Source: Linum tenue (lineage: Eukaryota; Streptophyta; Magnoliopsida; Malpighiales; Linaceae). Taken from it: a stretch of 64,000 bases of DNA. This document shows positions 33,966-45,546 of the stretch, one piece after another; position 1 is the stretch's first letter; each line of letters begins with the position of its first letter. The notes beneath the pieces are model-generated. The model made no database searches and was not told the DNA's origin. It saw only the letters and a program-made list of their open reading frames with translations. The translations under genes and the position numbers were made by a program. The DNA is taken from positions 38,094,495-38,158,494 of the forward strand of contig CAMGYJ010000002.1 in the NCBI GenBank assembly GCA_946122785.1. Reading direction: 5' to 3'.

Positions 33966-35634
33966 GCTTTGTGAAGCCTTCATATCGGAGAGCTAGGAGA
34001 ATTCACTGTGATTCTCGGTGGGACTTCAATGCAGAAGTTCCACCGATACTCCATAATGTTTGGCATAAACCCGTGTCAGGCACTCCACTTTTCAAGATCC
34101 AAACCAAGCTCAAACATGTACGCCATAAGCTGTTGGGATGGGCCAAAGCTGGAACTTCGAATTCAGCACGTAAGATCCGGGAAGGCCGCGGAGCTATTGA
34201 TATAGCAAGGGAAGCTGCTGCTGTAAATTGGGAAGAGATCGACAGATTTGAAGCTCAATTAGCATAGGCGTACAGGCAGGAAGAGCTATACTGGAAACCG
34301 AAGTCACGAGTTAGTTGGCTTCAGGGCGGCGATGCCAATACCCATTACTTTCATCTAACCACAATGTAGAGACGTAGAGATAATGTAGTCTCTGCTCTTC
34401 GGGATGCTCAAGGAGACTTGCAAACATATGCGAAAGCCATTTCAGTATATATTCCTATCTAATGGTGTGGATCCTTCAGAGTTTGTTAATGGTTTACATC
34501 TTGCTGTTAAAGTAACTCCGACAATGAATGAATTGCTTACTGCGCAGGTAACAAGTTCTGAAATCAAACATGCTTTCTTCAGCATCGGGAAGTATCAAGC
34601 ATCGGGATCTGATGGATTTACAGCTGGCTTCTATCAACTATTGTGGGATGAAATATGATTGATGTTTCTGTGGCATCAACCATACATGGCTGACCCTCAT
34701 ACCCAAAGTGGCCAATGCTGATTCCATCACACAAATGTGGCCGATTGGACTCTGTCAGGTTCTGTGCAAAGCCATTTCTAAAATTCTTTCTCCCATGCCG
34801 AGTTCTGTGCTTCCTTCCATTATTAGCCCTTTCCAGAATGGTTTTGTCAAGGGTCATTGCATTTCTGATAACATTCTCATTGGCCAAGAAGTAATGCAGT
34901 TTCTTAAAACTAAAGTTCGCGGAAATGACAAAGGATGGCTTTAAAGCTGGACATGAAAAAAGCAAATGATCGCTTGGAGCGGACGTTCCTCTTCCAAGTA
35001 ATGGAATCAATGGAATTTTGTGAGCGGTGGATGAAATTGATTAAGGCTTGCGTCACGACTGTCCATTTCTCGGTTCTTCTTAATGGCAAGGAATATGGCT
35101 ACTTCCAACCACAACGAGGCATCCGACAAGGCGATCCTTTGTCACCCCTTCTGTTCGCCATTTATACTAAAGCCTTTTCAGAAAAGATAAGCCAAGCCGT
35201 AGACAATACTTCGAGCCTTTATCCCTGAATGTGCGACATTGTTGCAATTGTTGTCTGACTATGAGATGTTTACTGGGCAGAAGGTAAATTTTCATAATTC
35301 AGCGGTACGTGTGAGTGGCAATGTCTCCGAACAGGAGCTGCAGGGGATTAGTTTGTTTCTAGGATTAGCTATTATTAATTCCGATGACAGGTACTTGGGA
35401 CTCCCTTCCCAGATTCGACGGTCTAAGTCTTTAGCCTTTCAGTTCATAGAAGAGGATCTGGCGGTGCGGATTCGTAGTTGGAAGACAAAGGCGACATCAT
35501 TAGCGGCAAAAGAGGTAATTATCAAGGAGATTAGGATTGCAGGACCGGTCTATGCTCTGTCGGCCTTTAGACTACCGCAAGAAATGTGTCATAGGTGCAA
35601 TAGTCAGCTGTCTAAGTTTTGGTGGGCAGGTTAA
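33953..35634 (+). pseudogene. LINE reverse transcriptase, catalytic motif deleted
   Basis: Pieces in changing frames: the linker 33953-34267, SGSDGFTAGFYQLLWDEI (34404-34658), FQNGFVKGHCISDNILIGQE (34708-34944), LKLDMKKANDRLER and QRGIRQGDPLSPLLFAIY (34935-35228). The frame then jumps from SQAVDNTS to PECATLLQLLSDYEMFTGQK (35239 onward). The segment that should hold the catalytic FADD/YADD box is absent, about 20-30 codons by comparison with the family. The Tyr of the usual KAYDR motif is also replaced by Asn. This LINE cannot reverse transcribe. Confidence 0.85.
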
Positions 35635-35902
35635 ACCAAGGAGAATGAAATTCATTGGATATCTTGGAGTACAATCTATCAGAGTAAGTTTGAGGGTGGG
35701 TTAGGCTTTCGGGATTTTAACCGATTTAATGTTGCTTTGCTAGCTAAACAAGCTTGGCGCATCCTGTGCAATCCTGCTAGCTACCTAGCTCGGATCGATC
35801 ACGCCATATATCACCCCCATCGACACTTCCTTGAGGCAACAGTAGGCTCCCGTCCTTCATGGGCATGGCAGGGCATCCTGGAAGGTCGAGACCTGCTACA
35901 AC

Positions 35903-37245
35903 ATGGTCTCCGATAGCAGGTTGGAGATGGATCTAGGATCTGGATATTATAGGAAAACTAGCTACCATCGTCCCCCCACCTTCAACGCTGGTGCAAACAG
36001 GTTTGAATACATGTCCAATTTTTGTTTCGGAACTAATATGCCCGATTACCCATTCTTGGAAGCGGGATCTGTTGGAGTCCTTATTTTCCCCAGAGAATGT
36101 AGAAATCATTTTAACCATTCGACTTCCCGTCTCCTATTCGATGGACCGGTTGATATGGCATTACTCTTCTTCTGGTGTTTATTCAGTTAAAATATTTTAT
36201 CATCTTTTATCTACTAAATACAATATTCGCCATCCACCGGTGGGTCTTGCTTTTGATACCCATTTTTGGAAGCTACTTTGGAGCATCTCGGTGCGTCCCA
36301 AGTTGAAGTTTTTCTTTTGGCGGGCTGTCTGTGGTTCTTGCATCTGTAGACAGTATTATTCACCAAAACACATGTTTCTAACACCATTTGTCCCATCAGT
36401 TCAGAGGCACCAGAGTATTTCTCCTATTTCTTTTTTACTTGCATGATTGCTAGGGACTTATGGAGGTTGACGAACCTTGAAGGTATAAGCAATACGCTTG
36501 CTACGATAGCGCCGGATGATGCATGGAAATACCTCTTATTCTCATTGAACCTTTCAAAACCGGAATTAGCTAATTTGTTTTCATTTTTTTGGAGGATTTT
36601 GAAGGGAAGGTGCTGGTCAGTTCATTCCCACATTGAATATCTCCCACCTGCTTTGTTTCACCAATATCAGAGGCAAGTGGAAGTAGAGGTTAGTGGAACA
36701 AGCTCCTATAAATCCCCCCAGAAGTGCTAATGGACAAGCGGCCTCCTCAGCAGCCCGACGTCCCGACAGCAGAGCGTCTGATCTTAGAGAGCCTTCAGAG
36801 GACACAATAATTGTCTGGTTTGATGGCATGGTCAAGCGTGGCCAAGGAGACAGTATTGGTTTCGTCGGATTTAAAGTGATAGCTACTGTTCTTTTTGCCT
36901 TCGGAAAGTATTATGATGGAATAAAAGATCCATTCGTTATGGAAATTTTAGCTATACGAGATGCCACAGACTGATGCATAACACATTCCTTTTTCTCTAT
37001 CAAATTTCATGGTGACTCTCAACAATTGATTCGACGGATGGTGGGAGGTGACTTGGCTCATGATCGGGGTGGAGCTATATTGGAGGATGCATGAAACTTG
37101 GCTTCTCACTTCAACTGGGTTGCGTACAGTTTTGTCTCTCGTCGATTTCACAGGGCTGCCCATCATGTGGCACAAAAGGCCCTCTCATCGGGAGTTTGAC
37201 TATTGGTCAACTCCCGCGCTCTCCTTGTATCATCTGTATGACTAA
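35903..37245 (+). pseudogene. LINE zinc-finger and RNase H region
   Basis: Frame 35991-36446 has WKLLWSISVRPKLKFFFWRA, the zf-RVT block of plant LINEs. 36693-36974 carries the start of RNase H (IIVWFDGMVKRGQGDSIGFV, MEILAIRDA), and three broken frames to about 37240 complete it (FHGDSQQLI, VSRRFHRAAHHVAQKAL). Poly-A follows within 30 bp. Confidence 0.78.
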
Positions 37246-37314
37246 CTTTTGAACCCCTGACTTTGCAAAAAAAAAAAAAAGTTTGAAAAAATTGAAAAAT
37301 TGTGCGTTTAGGAG

Positions 37315-38131
37315 TAGGGGTGTATAAATGGATTGGTTAGCGTGGTAACCATATTAACCAGGAGTATTCGTTTAATTTGGTTTGGTTAATTTGGATAATT
37401 GGTTTGGTTTGGTTAAACAATTTAGCTTATTTTGTTTAGGTGGTTTGGTTTGGTTTAGACACTGCTAACCGATGAAACCAATTAAAGATACACCTAATAT
37501 ACAAAATTATTTATACTCCCATGCAACTAACTAAACCAAACTTTCGTGATTCCCTATTTTATTTCCTTGTGCACAAAAAACCAAAGCATTATGGGTCAAA
37601 AATTAAATGGGCATGCCTATTTACTAAACCAAAATATCTTGGACAGCTACTAGACTTTAGGATTACGTACAATACCATGACAGCCACCTCAAACTATGTA
37701 TAGTTTAAGTATTTTGTAGGAGAGTTTTAACTTCCTGATGAGTGGTATAGGTATGTATTTAATACTTATGTTAAGGGTTTGTTGTAATCATGGTTAGTCT
37801 TATTATTATTTCTTATATATAACTCGAATGATGTATTAACTCGAATGATGATGATAATCATGGTTAGTCTAATTATTATTTCTTATATATAATGATATTT
37901 TATGATAGTAATCACATATGGTTATGTTTTATTTATTAACAAGATAATTGTTTTCATGTAATGTTATGTTATTTGGTTAATCCGATTAACCAAACCAATT
38001 AAACTTTGGTTTGGTTAATTTGGTTTTCATGTTAATTTGGACGGTTTGGTTAAGACATTTTATTCCATGGTTAATGAAATTTAGGCTTAATTGGTTTGGT
38101 TATTACCACGGTAACCATTTGAACACCCCTA
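37315..38131. mobile_element. hAT-type MITE, 817 bp
   Basis: A perfect 8-bp target duplication TTTAGGAG (37307-37314 and 38132-38139) flanks ends TAGGGGTGTATAAATGG and CCATTTGAACACCCCTA. Subterminal TTTGGTT/AACCAAA repeats fill about 200 bp on each side. A 71-bp direct duplication (AATCATGGTTAGTCT at 37786 and 37857) lies inside. Non-coding. Confidence 0.88.
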
Positions 38132-38509
38132 TTTAGGAGTAGCAAATGACGTTTTCTCGGAAAAAAGGAGAAATTTTTTTATACAGAGGAAATATCCAGA
38201 AACCGAGCAATTTTTAGTCAAACGAGAAATTTTTGGATGGCCATCTTCCGAGAAAACGTCATTTTTTTATTTTTCCAAATTTTGGATGATCATAACTTTG
38301 TGTTCCGTAATCCGATCGTTGCAAAGTTTTTGTTTATTTTGCATGCCTTTTTTTAGTACTACAAATTTTACTAGGAATAAATTTTCAAAATATTTTTTTT
38401 GGATATAAGGAATTTTGGGAATATTTTTAGCTTTAATTTCACATTTTCACATATATTCTAAAAATACTTCTATGATAAAAGTTCTAGATCTCGAAAATTA
38501 ATGCGAAAT

Positions 38510-38978
38510 GAATTTTTTTTTTTTTTGCTACATTGGATATCCGTGCACAAAGTTAAGGCCGTTGAAAATTTCAAAAGAGTAGTTCGGGGCTATTGAAGTC
38601 GAACCACTTTACCCCCACATGGTTCGAGGTTGACATCATCGATTCACGTCTAGATCAAGTCAGTTACCTCGAACCAATTAGTGGTTTGAGTGACACGGAC
38701 TCGAACCACTCTAAACTTAGGTATTTTGGGCATTTTTTTTACATGTGTTGTAGTTTAGGAATTTTTTTTTAATTTTATGTGTATTTACTATTTAAGGAAA
38801 ACCTTCGTTTATTTCAGAACTATTACGGGAGGGAGAGATCTAGCTCAATCTCAAGATCGGGAGACTACATCAACTACAAGTCCTGCTTATAAATAGCGAC
38901 AACTTATCTTACTCGGAGGAAGCTCGGGCCACAACAACAAAAGCACTTGCGAAGTTTCGACGAGCCTTCGTATACTAA
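38510..38978. other. Intergenic stretch
   Basis: It begins with a sequence resembling the foldback arm (TGCTACNNTGGAT...CACAAAGTTA). Then comes a short region with repeated GAACCACTTT/CGAACCA motifs (about 38600-38710). No gene is recognised. Confidence 0.5.
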
Positions 38979-39172
38979 CGGGTCGTTTGTTTCGCAAATT
39001 TGAAAAATGAAAATATTAGTAAAACCTGGGTTTTGAAAACTTATGGAAATATGATGGTTTTGGATTCATTATAGACTTGTAAAACACGATTGCTTGTTTC
39101 ATGGATTTTGTTAATTAGTTTTGTACGTGTAAAGTGAAATTGTCTTTTATCGTCCTCATTGGTACGAGAAGA
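38979..39172. mobile_element. Left half of a MITE split by the copia element
   Basis: Starts GGGTCGTTTGTTTCGCAAA and runs into the copia LTR at 39173. The other half is on the far side of the copia, 53850 to about 54090, ending GTCAAGCAAACAAACAA. A related copy lies at 63640-63880 in the opposite orientation. Class is uncertain. Confidence 0.5.
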
Positions 39173-39448
39173 TGAGAAATCGAGCAAAACAAACTATAAA
39201 GCAACAAAGAAGCAACAATTTAACGTGGTATCCTGACGAGTCGGGACTAATCCACGGGAGAGTCTGAACCTCTCCATCTACTTTTTGTTATTGCTCATTA
39301 AGTTGGGTTGGCTGAAAGCCAATTAAATGAATTATATAACCCCTCCTCACATCAACTAGGGTTGTACAAGCAAGCTTCTACTTCCAAGTCACGGAAGCTG
39401 CCACAGAGAAGGAAGAAGTTGAATTGGCCGCAAGACATGATGTGGGCC
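39173..39448 (-). repeat. 3' LTR of the minus-strand copia (partial)
   Basis: Homologous to 53514-53790 (TGAGAAATCG... ACGAGTCGGGACTAATCCAC...). On its right it is fused inside RNase H coding sequence (after residues IDCYF), so the start of this LTR and the end of pol are deleted. Confidence 0.8.
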
Positions 39449-40735
39449 GAAGTAACAATCTATCTTTACATGCTTAGTGCGCTCGTGGAAGACAGGGTTT
39501 GCTGCAATGTGAAGTGCATCCTGATTATCGCAGTAGAGAGGAGTGGGATGACGTTGAGGCGCTCCAAGTTCAGTGAGAAGCCAACGCAGCCAAAGAACCT
39601 CACTGACAGTGCTAGCCATAGCACGATACTCAGCTTTAGCAGAAGAACGAGCCACGACCTTCTGCTTCTTAGTGCGCCAAGAGATAGGAGTTCCACCTAG
39701 AGTGACGAAATATCCAGACGTAGAGTGCCGGGTGCACTCACAGCCAGCCCATTCGACATCGCATTATGCAGTCAGGGTCAGGTCATTCATGGTAGGGAAG
39801 AAAAGACCCTGACCTAGAGAGGCTTTGTGGTAGCCCAAAATTGCATAGTGACATCCATATGCATCTGGCTAGGCAAATTAACCAACTGACTAATGACATT
39901 GACCGCATAAGTGATGTCGGGCCGCATAACCTTGAGGTAGAGAAGGTGACCAATGAGACGTTGTTAAGATGAGCGATCAGCTAAGAGGGTATCCTCAGTA
40001 GGCTGACGAGTCAAATGATGGTCATACTCTACTGGGAAAGCACTAGGACCAGTCCCTTCAACTCTTGCATCTTCCAAAATGTCAAGTGTGTACTTTCCCT
40101 GACAAAGGACCACCCCATCCTTAGCCCGGCCAAACTCCATACCCAGGTAATAGCGCAGAGTACCCAAATCCTTAATAGTTAATACTGAACTTGTCATCCA
40201 AGAAGCGTTTGACCTTGTTGATCAAAGCCAAATCAGTGCCTATCAAGATGATGTCGTCAACATAGATGAGAGAGACCACGTAGGTGCTCCCCCAGTGAAA
40301 GATAAACAAGGAGTGATCAGCATGTGAGGGCCGGAAACCGAGTGATCAAAGTTATGTAGTGAACTTGTGATACCAGTTTCGAGAATCCTGACAAAGCACA
40401 TAGATAGACTTATGAAAACGACAGACACGAGAATCTCCAGTAGTAACAAAACCAGGAGGCATCTTCATGTAAACCTCTTCCTCAAGATCCCCATTAAGAA
40501 AGGCGTTGTTGACATCCTGTTGGTGTAGATGCCAACCTCGACTGACAACAACAGCGAGAAGACAAGGAATAGTGACCAGTTTACCAACTAGAGTGAAGGT
40601 GTCGTGGAAATCAATGTCTTTGATATGTGTATATACCCCTTTCCCACAAGACGTGCCTTGTAGCGCTCAACTGTCCTATCGGGTCGATACTTGATCTTAA
40701 AAACTTATTTCGCTGCAATAGCATGTGTAGACACC
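39449..40735 (-). pseudogene. Copia reverse transcriptase and RNase H (minus strand)
   Basis: Minus-strand frames give, in protein order: VFKIKYRPDRTVERYKARLV, then GWHLHQQDVNNAFLNGDLEEEVYMKMPPGF (40470-40560), the intact catalytic YVDDIILIGTD (about 40240-40270) and KDLGTLRYYLGMEFGRAKDGV (39964-40197). RNase H follows with SSAKAEYRAMASTVSEVLWL and CDNQDALHIAANPVFHERTK (39389-39655). Several stops and frameshifts occur. The Trp of the usual SKWVFKIK motif is a stop. The 3' end is fused to the LTR. Confidence 0.85.
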
Positions 40736-43189
40736 ACATTTTGTCCGGGTTGAAACTAGTTGCCACTTTCGAACTCATGAACTTATCTCTCACATGTGGA
40801 AGAAGGGTTGTTCATGTTAAACACGAATACGATCTTTGGTTCAAATTTTGTATGAGATGAAGCATTCGAGTTTGTTGTCAAGGATTGAATACACAAGGAA
40901 AATACAAGATCGTGTTATTGAAGAATTTAAAATTTGGTACAGTCATCGAAACTATTACAAAAGTTTGTACACTCCTAATCAAGTTTACAAATACGAAAGC
41001 TGAGAAGTACAAGCACTTGAAAAGCCCACACCAGCAGCCTGTAAAACAAACAAGAGAGGTCAGATAATTCAGGCCTGAAATCCAAATACAGATGCAAAGC
41101 CCAAATCAAGACTCAAGTACAAGATTCGAAAAGGCCCACAATCTGAGCACAAGTCGGCTCACAAGCCTCGGGTTTGGCCCAACTCGTCACGGCCCAACCT
41201 TATCTCCAGCCAATTCCGCATATCAACGAGGGAGACAGGTTCTTCCAGAATTAGGCAGTCAGTTGCAAGATGACACGTGGCGCTTTCTATTTGCTATAGG
41301 TCAGCTCTTTGGGCTCTTGTTGAAGGAGGACGGTTTTTTTGGGAGAATCACTGGAGAAACAAAAAAAAACTGTTGCTGGTTTTCAGAGATAGACTTTTTT
41401 TTCTTTTTCTCTTTGAGAGAGAGCATTGGAAGTTGTAGAAGCAGAAAGAGTGGAATTCCCAAGCAATAATCCTACAAGGTTAGCTTTGGAACACGACTAC
41501 TATTTTCGTAATGAAATTTCACTTCACTTCGCATTCGGCTCCTTTCTTTCTAGTTCCTTCTCTATCACCATACTGTTATATCAGTGGATCTACTTGCTAT
41601 GTTTAAGCACTTGTTATTATCATTGTGCGTTTTTGGTTAACTTACCTTCTCTTTCAATCACATAGTATTATTTTGAATTATGTGCAACATAGCAATAGCT
41701 AGTCAAAATCCCTTATTTACTTATTTAATCACTTCCGATACATTAGTTAATCCGTATTTGCTTTCAGATCTAAAGAATTTAATATTTTTTTTAACTATAA
41801 ATCTATATAAGTAGAGCCTACCTAAGTATAGTTCAAGAAATACACTAGAAACCCAGAAACCGAATCCAAACATTAGAGTATCATCCAAAATCAAAAGAAG
41901 CTTCACATATAGGCTATATCCACTTTTTAGAAGTTCATGGTTCTAGTCTAGAGCCAGATCCAACGATCACCATACCACGCCAAAATTCAGATTCATAAAT
42001 CATTGTCAGTTTTTCAATCACCAATTCTAATCTAATAAAATCACAAGCAGTATCAGTGATTTAGTCCAGTCTCTAGCGAAATCACAGGTAGAGGCAATGA
42101 TTTATATTGGTCAAAATTATTTTCTTTCAGCAAACTCTAGCATATCAATAGCTACATCTAAAAACATCGACCAAACCACGAATCATAAAAATTCGAGACC
42201 ATCAAACCTACACACATAATGTTTCCAAACCACATATCTGTAAATAATAGTCTGTTTATTTAGTCTAATTTTCTCTAATTATTATACCAAAATCGAGGTT
42301 AGAATAGCCTCACCCAGATCTGGCATCTCTCCCAAACCTGCAAAAAAATGAAGAATAAAGTATAAATTAGTTTAAGTTTTCGTTAAAAAAAAAAGACAAA
42401 CAAAATAACAGATTAGCATAAGGATTTAGAAACCGAAATCTCACCTTTCCCTATGTTCCCTGAAGACCGTTGCCAACGGGGTCTCGCCATCGACCAAAAC
42501 AAAATAAAATAAAACAAAATAAAAATTACCAGTATGTTGAAAAATAAATAAATCAGGTAGGATTCAGGTTAGGAGATCGGGTTAGCTTACCCCTCTGGCT
42601 GCCGTAGTAACGACGTCGACAAGGACGGCGTGTATACCAAACTTCCGAGCCCGTTTATAATCCCAAAACCTACCCAAAAATCCAAAGAAAAACAAATCCG
42701 ATAAGAACATGTTGTTCCAACACTAAAACCAACGGAAGGTGTAGAAAAGCCAGGAATTGAAAGTCATGCATGTCGCCGTTTGACCTAGATCGGAGTTCCT
42801 CGAGGCGGATTAACTTGCTCCGAGTCGTCATTTGGCCAAATCGGGGATGGAGTGTGAGAGTTTCGTCGGTTTTGAGACCTTTTGCCCTTCGAGAGGGAGA
42901 AAGAGGGGAGAGAAGAGAGTGGCGGCGACCGATTTGAGGAGAAGGTCTAAGGTTTCATTTTTTCCGGGTAAGACGAGAAGAAAAATAACGAGAAGACAGG
43001 AGAAAGGTGTCATGCTCTGAAAGCAGAGGAAAATGGGCGTGAGAGAGGAAGAAAAATCAAGCAAGAGGACGACGTTGTTTGATTTAGGGTTTGTCGGTCT
43101 CTTCTGGAAGAGAAGACGAGAGAGACGGAGATGGAGAGAGAGCCGAGAGAGTGAGCGAGGTGTGACGCGGCCGCTATGGCTGTTAGGTT

Positions 43190-43381
43190 TAGGGTTTCTT
43201 AGAGACGAATATATATCTAACCTTTTAAAATGACCCAAATACCCCTAGGGTTTCTAACTAATCGCGCGGCCTTGCCTCCGCGTTTTAGGGTTTCTTAGAG
43301 ACGAATATATATCTAACCTTTTCAAATGACCCAAATACCCCTAGGGTTTCTAACTAATCGCGCGGCCTTGCCTCCGCGTTT
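43190..43381 (+). repeat. 96-bp tandem duplication
   Basis: Units 43190-43285 and 43286-43381 (TAGGGTTTCTTAGAGACG... ...CCTCCGCGTTT) differ at about one position by eye, so the duplication is recent compared with its surroundings. Confidence 0.9.
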
Positions 43382-43449
43382 TTGGGAAGTTATGAAATTT
43401 CCCTTCCCCCTTCGCTGCACCAAAACGAGAATCCACTAACAATGTAGTT

Positions 43450-43530
43450 AGCGGGTTTTGAACCCCCATTCTTGAGATTAAACGCACCGTTCTTCTAGCG
43501 GGTTAACCAGTTGGACTGCTGGCCCATCAT
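43450..43530 (-). other. tRNA-like remnant
   Basis: The reverse complement reads GGGCCAGCAGTCCAACTGG at the D-arm position and GGGGGTTCAAAACCC at the T-arm position, with B-box-like GGTTCAAAACC. A cloverleaf cannot be completed and the anticodon is unclear. It could be a degenerate tRNA, a SINE head, or chance. Confidence 0.3.
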
Positions 43531-44224
43531 GCATAAATCTAACAATCTCGTTTCATTATATCTCTTAATATCCTTAATACAAGATTTCGAATGTGGATTA
43601 TGTTAATCCCGTTTCTTTTCTAATACATCAAATCTCCTCTTAATAACTGAAATCCTTATATTCTCTTTTGATAATATCAAAAAAATCAACTAAAATTTTA
43701 TTAACAAAAAATTTTTATACGAGAACCACGATCATCGAAACGTGGTAATAATTTTATTTAAAATTATCAAAGTTCAAATGAACTATGTGGACTTTGATCC
43801 CGTCTAACGGGTACGTAGGCAACCAATAAGGTTAGAGTCCAACTAACCAATTAACTTTATTTTTAATTTCACTTCAGTAGACGTATAATTAAGTTATAAG
43901 CTAATACGACATCATTTTAGCGGTTCAATAATGGCCCTAAAACTAATTAATAAATTTTATCTTTAAAATGAATGCCAAGAGGCATAAAAATGAATTATAA
44001 CTAATATGATTTAAATCCTTTAGTTATCCACTAGGGTCCTAATTTAATTTATCTTTAAAATAAGTTAGTGGACGTTTGGTTAAACCATAACTAATAAGAT
44101 AGAAATACATTAATGGTCCACTGGGACCCAAAAAATATATAATTATTTAAAACACCCAAATCCTATAAACTTATCAACTTAAGTTGTACCGATTTAGGGC
44201 GTTGTGGGGTGTGATTTTACTTTC

Positions 44225-45546
44225 ACTCACGCCAAAACACAACACCTAACAATGGCCAAGTGTAACCAATGAAAGGGACTGCAGTATAGTGGCACAAGTA
44301 ATAAATATCGAATCCACGGGTCTCTAGAGTTACTATTACTCAGCTTCAGTTCATTATCTAGCAAACTAGATTAAGGGTTGATTGATAAACTACTCTACTG
44401 ACTACTCTACTAATTACAAGTTGGGAACTCACTTAGGTATGATTCCCCCTAGCTCCTCAATTAGGTCCAAGTTGCAATTACCTTTGGTTGTTCTACTATT
44501 GATTAAACTGCGGAAGATCCGAAATTAGCTTGGAATCTCTTAAGCTGACCAAGCCCTCTCAAACAGAATACCCGACAGACGACTAGCCTTCACCGGGATA
44601 GACTGCTAAGGCGATTCACACAGATCTCCACTACTGGAATGAATTCCAGTACAAAGCAGTAAATTGATTGACTCTCGCACAACCAATTCACCACTATCAA
44701 TCAAGGAAGCTCTCTTAACCTAATCAGATTCTATATATCATAGGTTAAAGCAGAAATCAAGAGAATTTGATCAAGATTCAATTGACTCAATAAATCATGC
44801 CTCAATCGATTATAATCAAACAATAAAGCATCCAAAACTTCATACAAGAAAGATCCTAACTCATAGAACTAGGGTTCCTCAAAACCTAAGTGAAGGGAAG
44901 TTACTCCATAGAGAAGAGAGAGACTGCAGAAATCTGATCTAGATCTTCAATCTCCATCTCCAAGCTTGATTCCCGAGCTCCAATGGCGAAGAAATCCTCC
45001 AAAATAGCTCCAAGAATGTCTCCAAGTCGCTCTCTCTCTCTTGGGTTCGTCCCTTGGGTGTTTGGGATCCAAAACCCAGCTCCCCCTCTCCAAAAATCGC
45101 AAAACAGCTTTTATACCCGCTGAAACTCGCACCCCCTACTTGCACGGCCGTGCAAATTGAGGTTTTGGCCGTGCACAATTTCCAGCATGCACTCCTAAGC
45201 TTCGTTGATCTCGTTTGAGCTCGTTTGACCTCCGATTCAGTCACCGTTTGATCCCAGACGCTCGTAGTCTCGTCCTCTTTCTTTTCATGACAAGCTTGCA
45301 TGATTCTTTGTCCATAAAGTGAGGTAGAAATCCATTCTTCTTCAGGTCATGCCCGAGTTTCTTCTCCCGAATCGTCAATTGATCTCTGATTGACTTGAAA
45401 CTTGCGCCTATACTTCACTTTATGTGCTTGGACCTGAAATGTGAGAAAGGAACACAACCTAGCGTAAAATAGGCCAAAGACACGATAATTCAAGCTCAAA
45501 CAATCAAGAAACAAAGGGGAAAACATGTGCAAATACCGAGTCATCA
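44225..45546 (-). repeat. 3' LTR of element D
   Basis: Nearly identical to 48199-49520. On the minus strand it starts TGATGACTCGG and carries GCACGGCCGTGC palindromes just upstream of a GGGTATAAAAGC box (about 45104-45116). The outermost three bases (44225-44227, ACT) differ from TGA in the 5' LTR, so the terminal CA is lost on this side. Confidence 0.92.

Larger units (their letters stand above)
32690..37280 (+). mobile_element. L1-type plant LINE, inactive
   Basis: Contains remnants, in order, of ORF1, AP-type endonuclease, RT, zinc-finger and RNase H, and ends in a poly-A run (about 37266-37280). It is inserted in the left arm of the foldback repeat. AAAGTTTGA occurs on both sides (about 32667 and 37279) and may be the start of a decayed target duplication. 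Stops and frameshifts are frequent. The exact 5' end is uncertain. Confidence 0.85.
32434..38509. repeat. Long foldback repeat interrupted by a LINE and a MITE
   Basis: The outer arm 32434-32665 is the imperfect reverse complement of 38272-38509 (ATTTCGCAT... left, ...ATGCGAAAT right, roughly 80% by eye). The arm continues past the LINE and the MITE to AAATGACGTTTTCTCGGAA (38144-38162), perfectly inverted at 38246-38264, leaving a loop of about 80 bp. Its left edge touches the LTR end of element C. Consistent with a foldback or long-TIR DNA transposon; no transposase is present. Confidence 0.65.
40736..44224. mobile_element. Ogre/Tat-like gypsy LTR (tentative)
   Basis: A 3.5-kb non-coding block interrupting copia pol. 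It begins TGTAGACACCACATTTTGTC, a start seen in plant Tat/Ogre LTRs, and contains AACGGGTACGTAGGCAACC at about 43808, a motif typical of the 3' part of such LTRs. No clean end motif remains: its right side is cut by element D. It holds a 96-bp tandem duplication (43190-43381) and a tRNA-like stretch (43450-43530). The ORFs in it show no family resemblance. Confidence 0.35.

Noticed and set aside
40700..40760. Copia coding continuing past 40736 (PGQNVVSTHAIAAK)
   Set aside because: A few codons fit, but the spacing before VFKIK is too long for the family and the sequence also matches a Tat/Ogre LTR start; the border is left tentative.
41092..41469. 125-codon ORF, plus strand
   Set aside because: Serine- and Phe-rich translation of LTR-like DNA with homopolymer runs; no domain.
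42828..43238. 136-codon ORF on the minus strand
   Set aside because: Lies in the Ogre/Tat-like LTR block, has no family resemblance and overlaps equally long ORFs on the other strand.
44939..45301. 120-codon ORF repeated at 48913-49275
   Set aside because: Present twice because it lies in the two LTRs of element D; covers the promoter and leader, not a protein gene.
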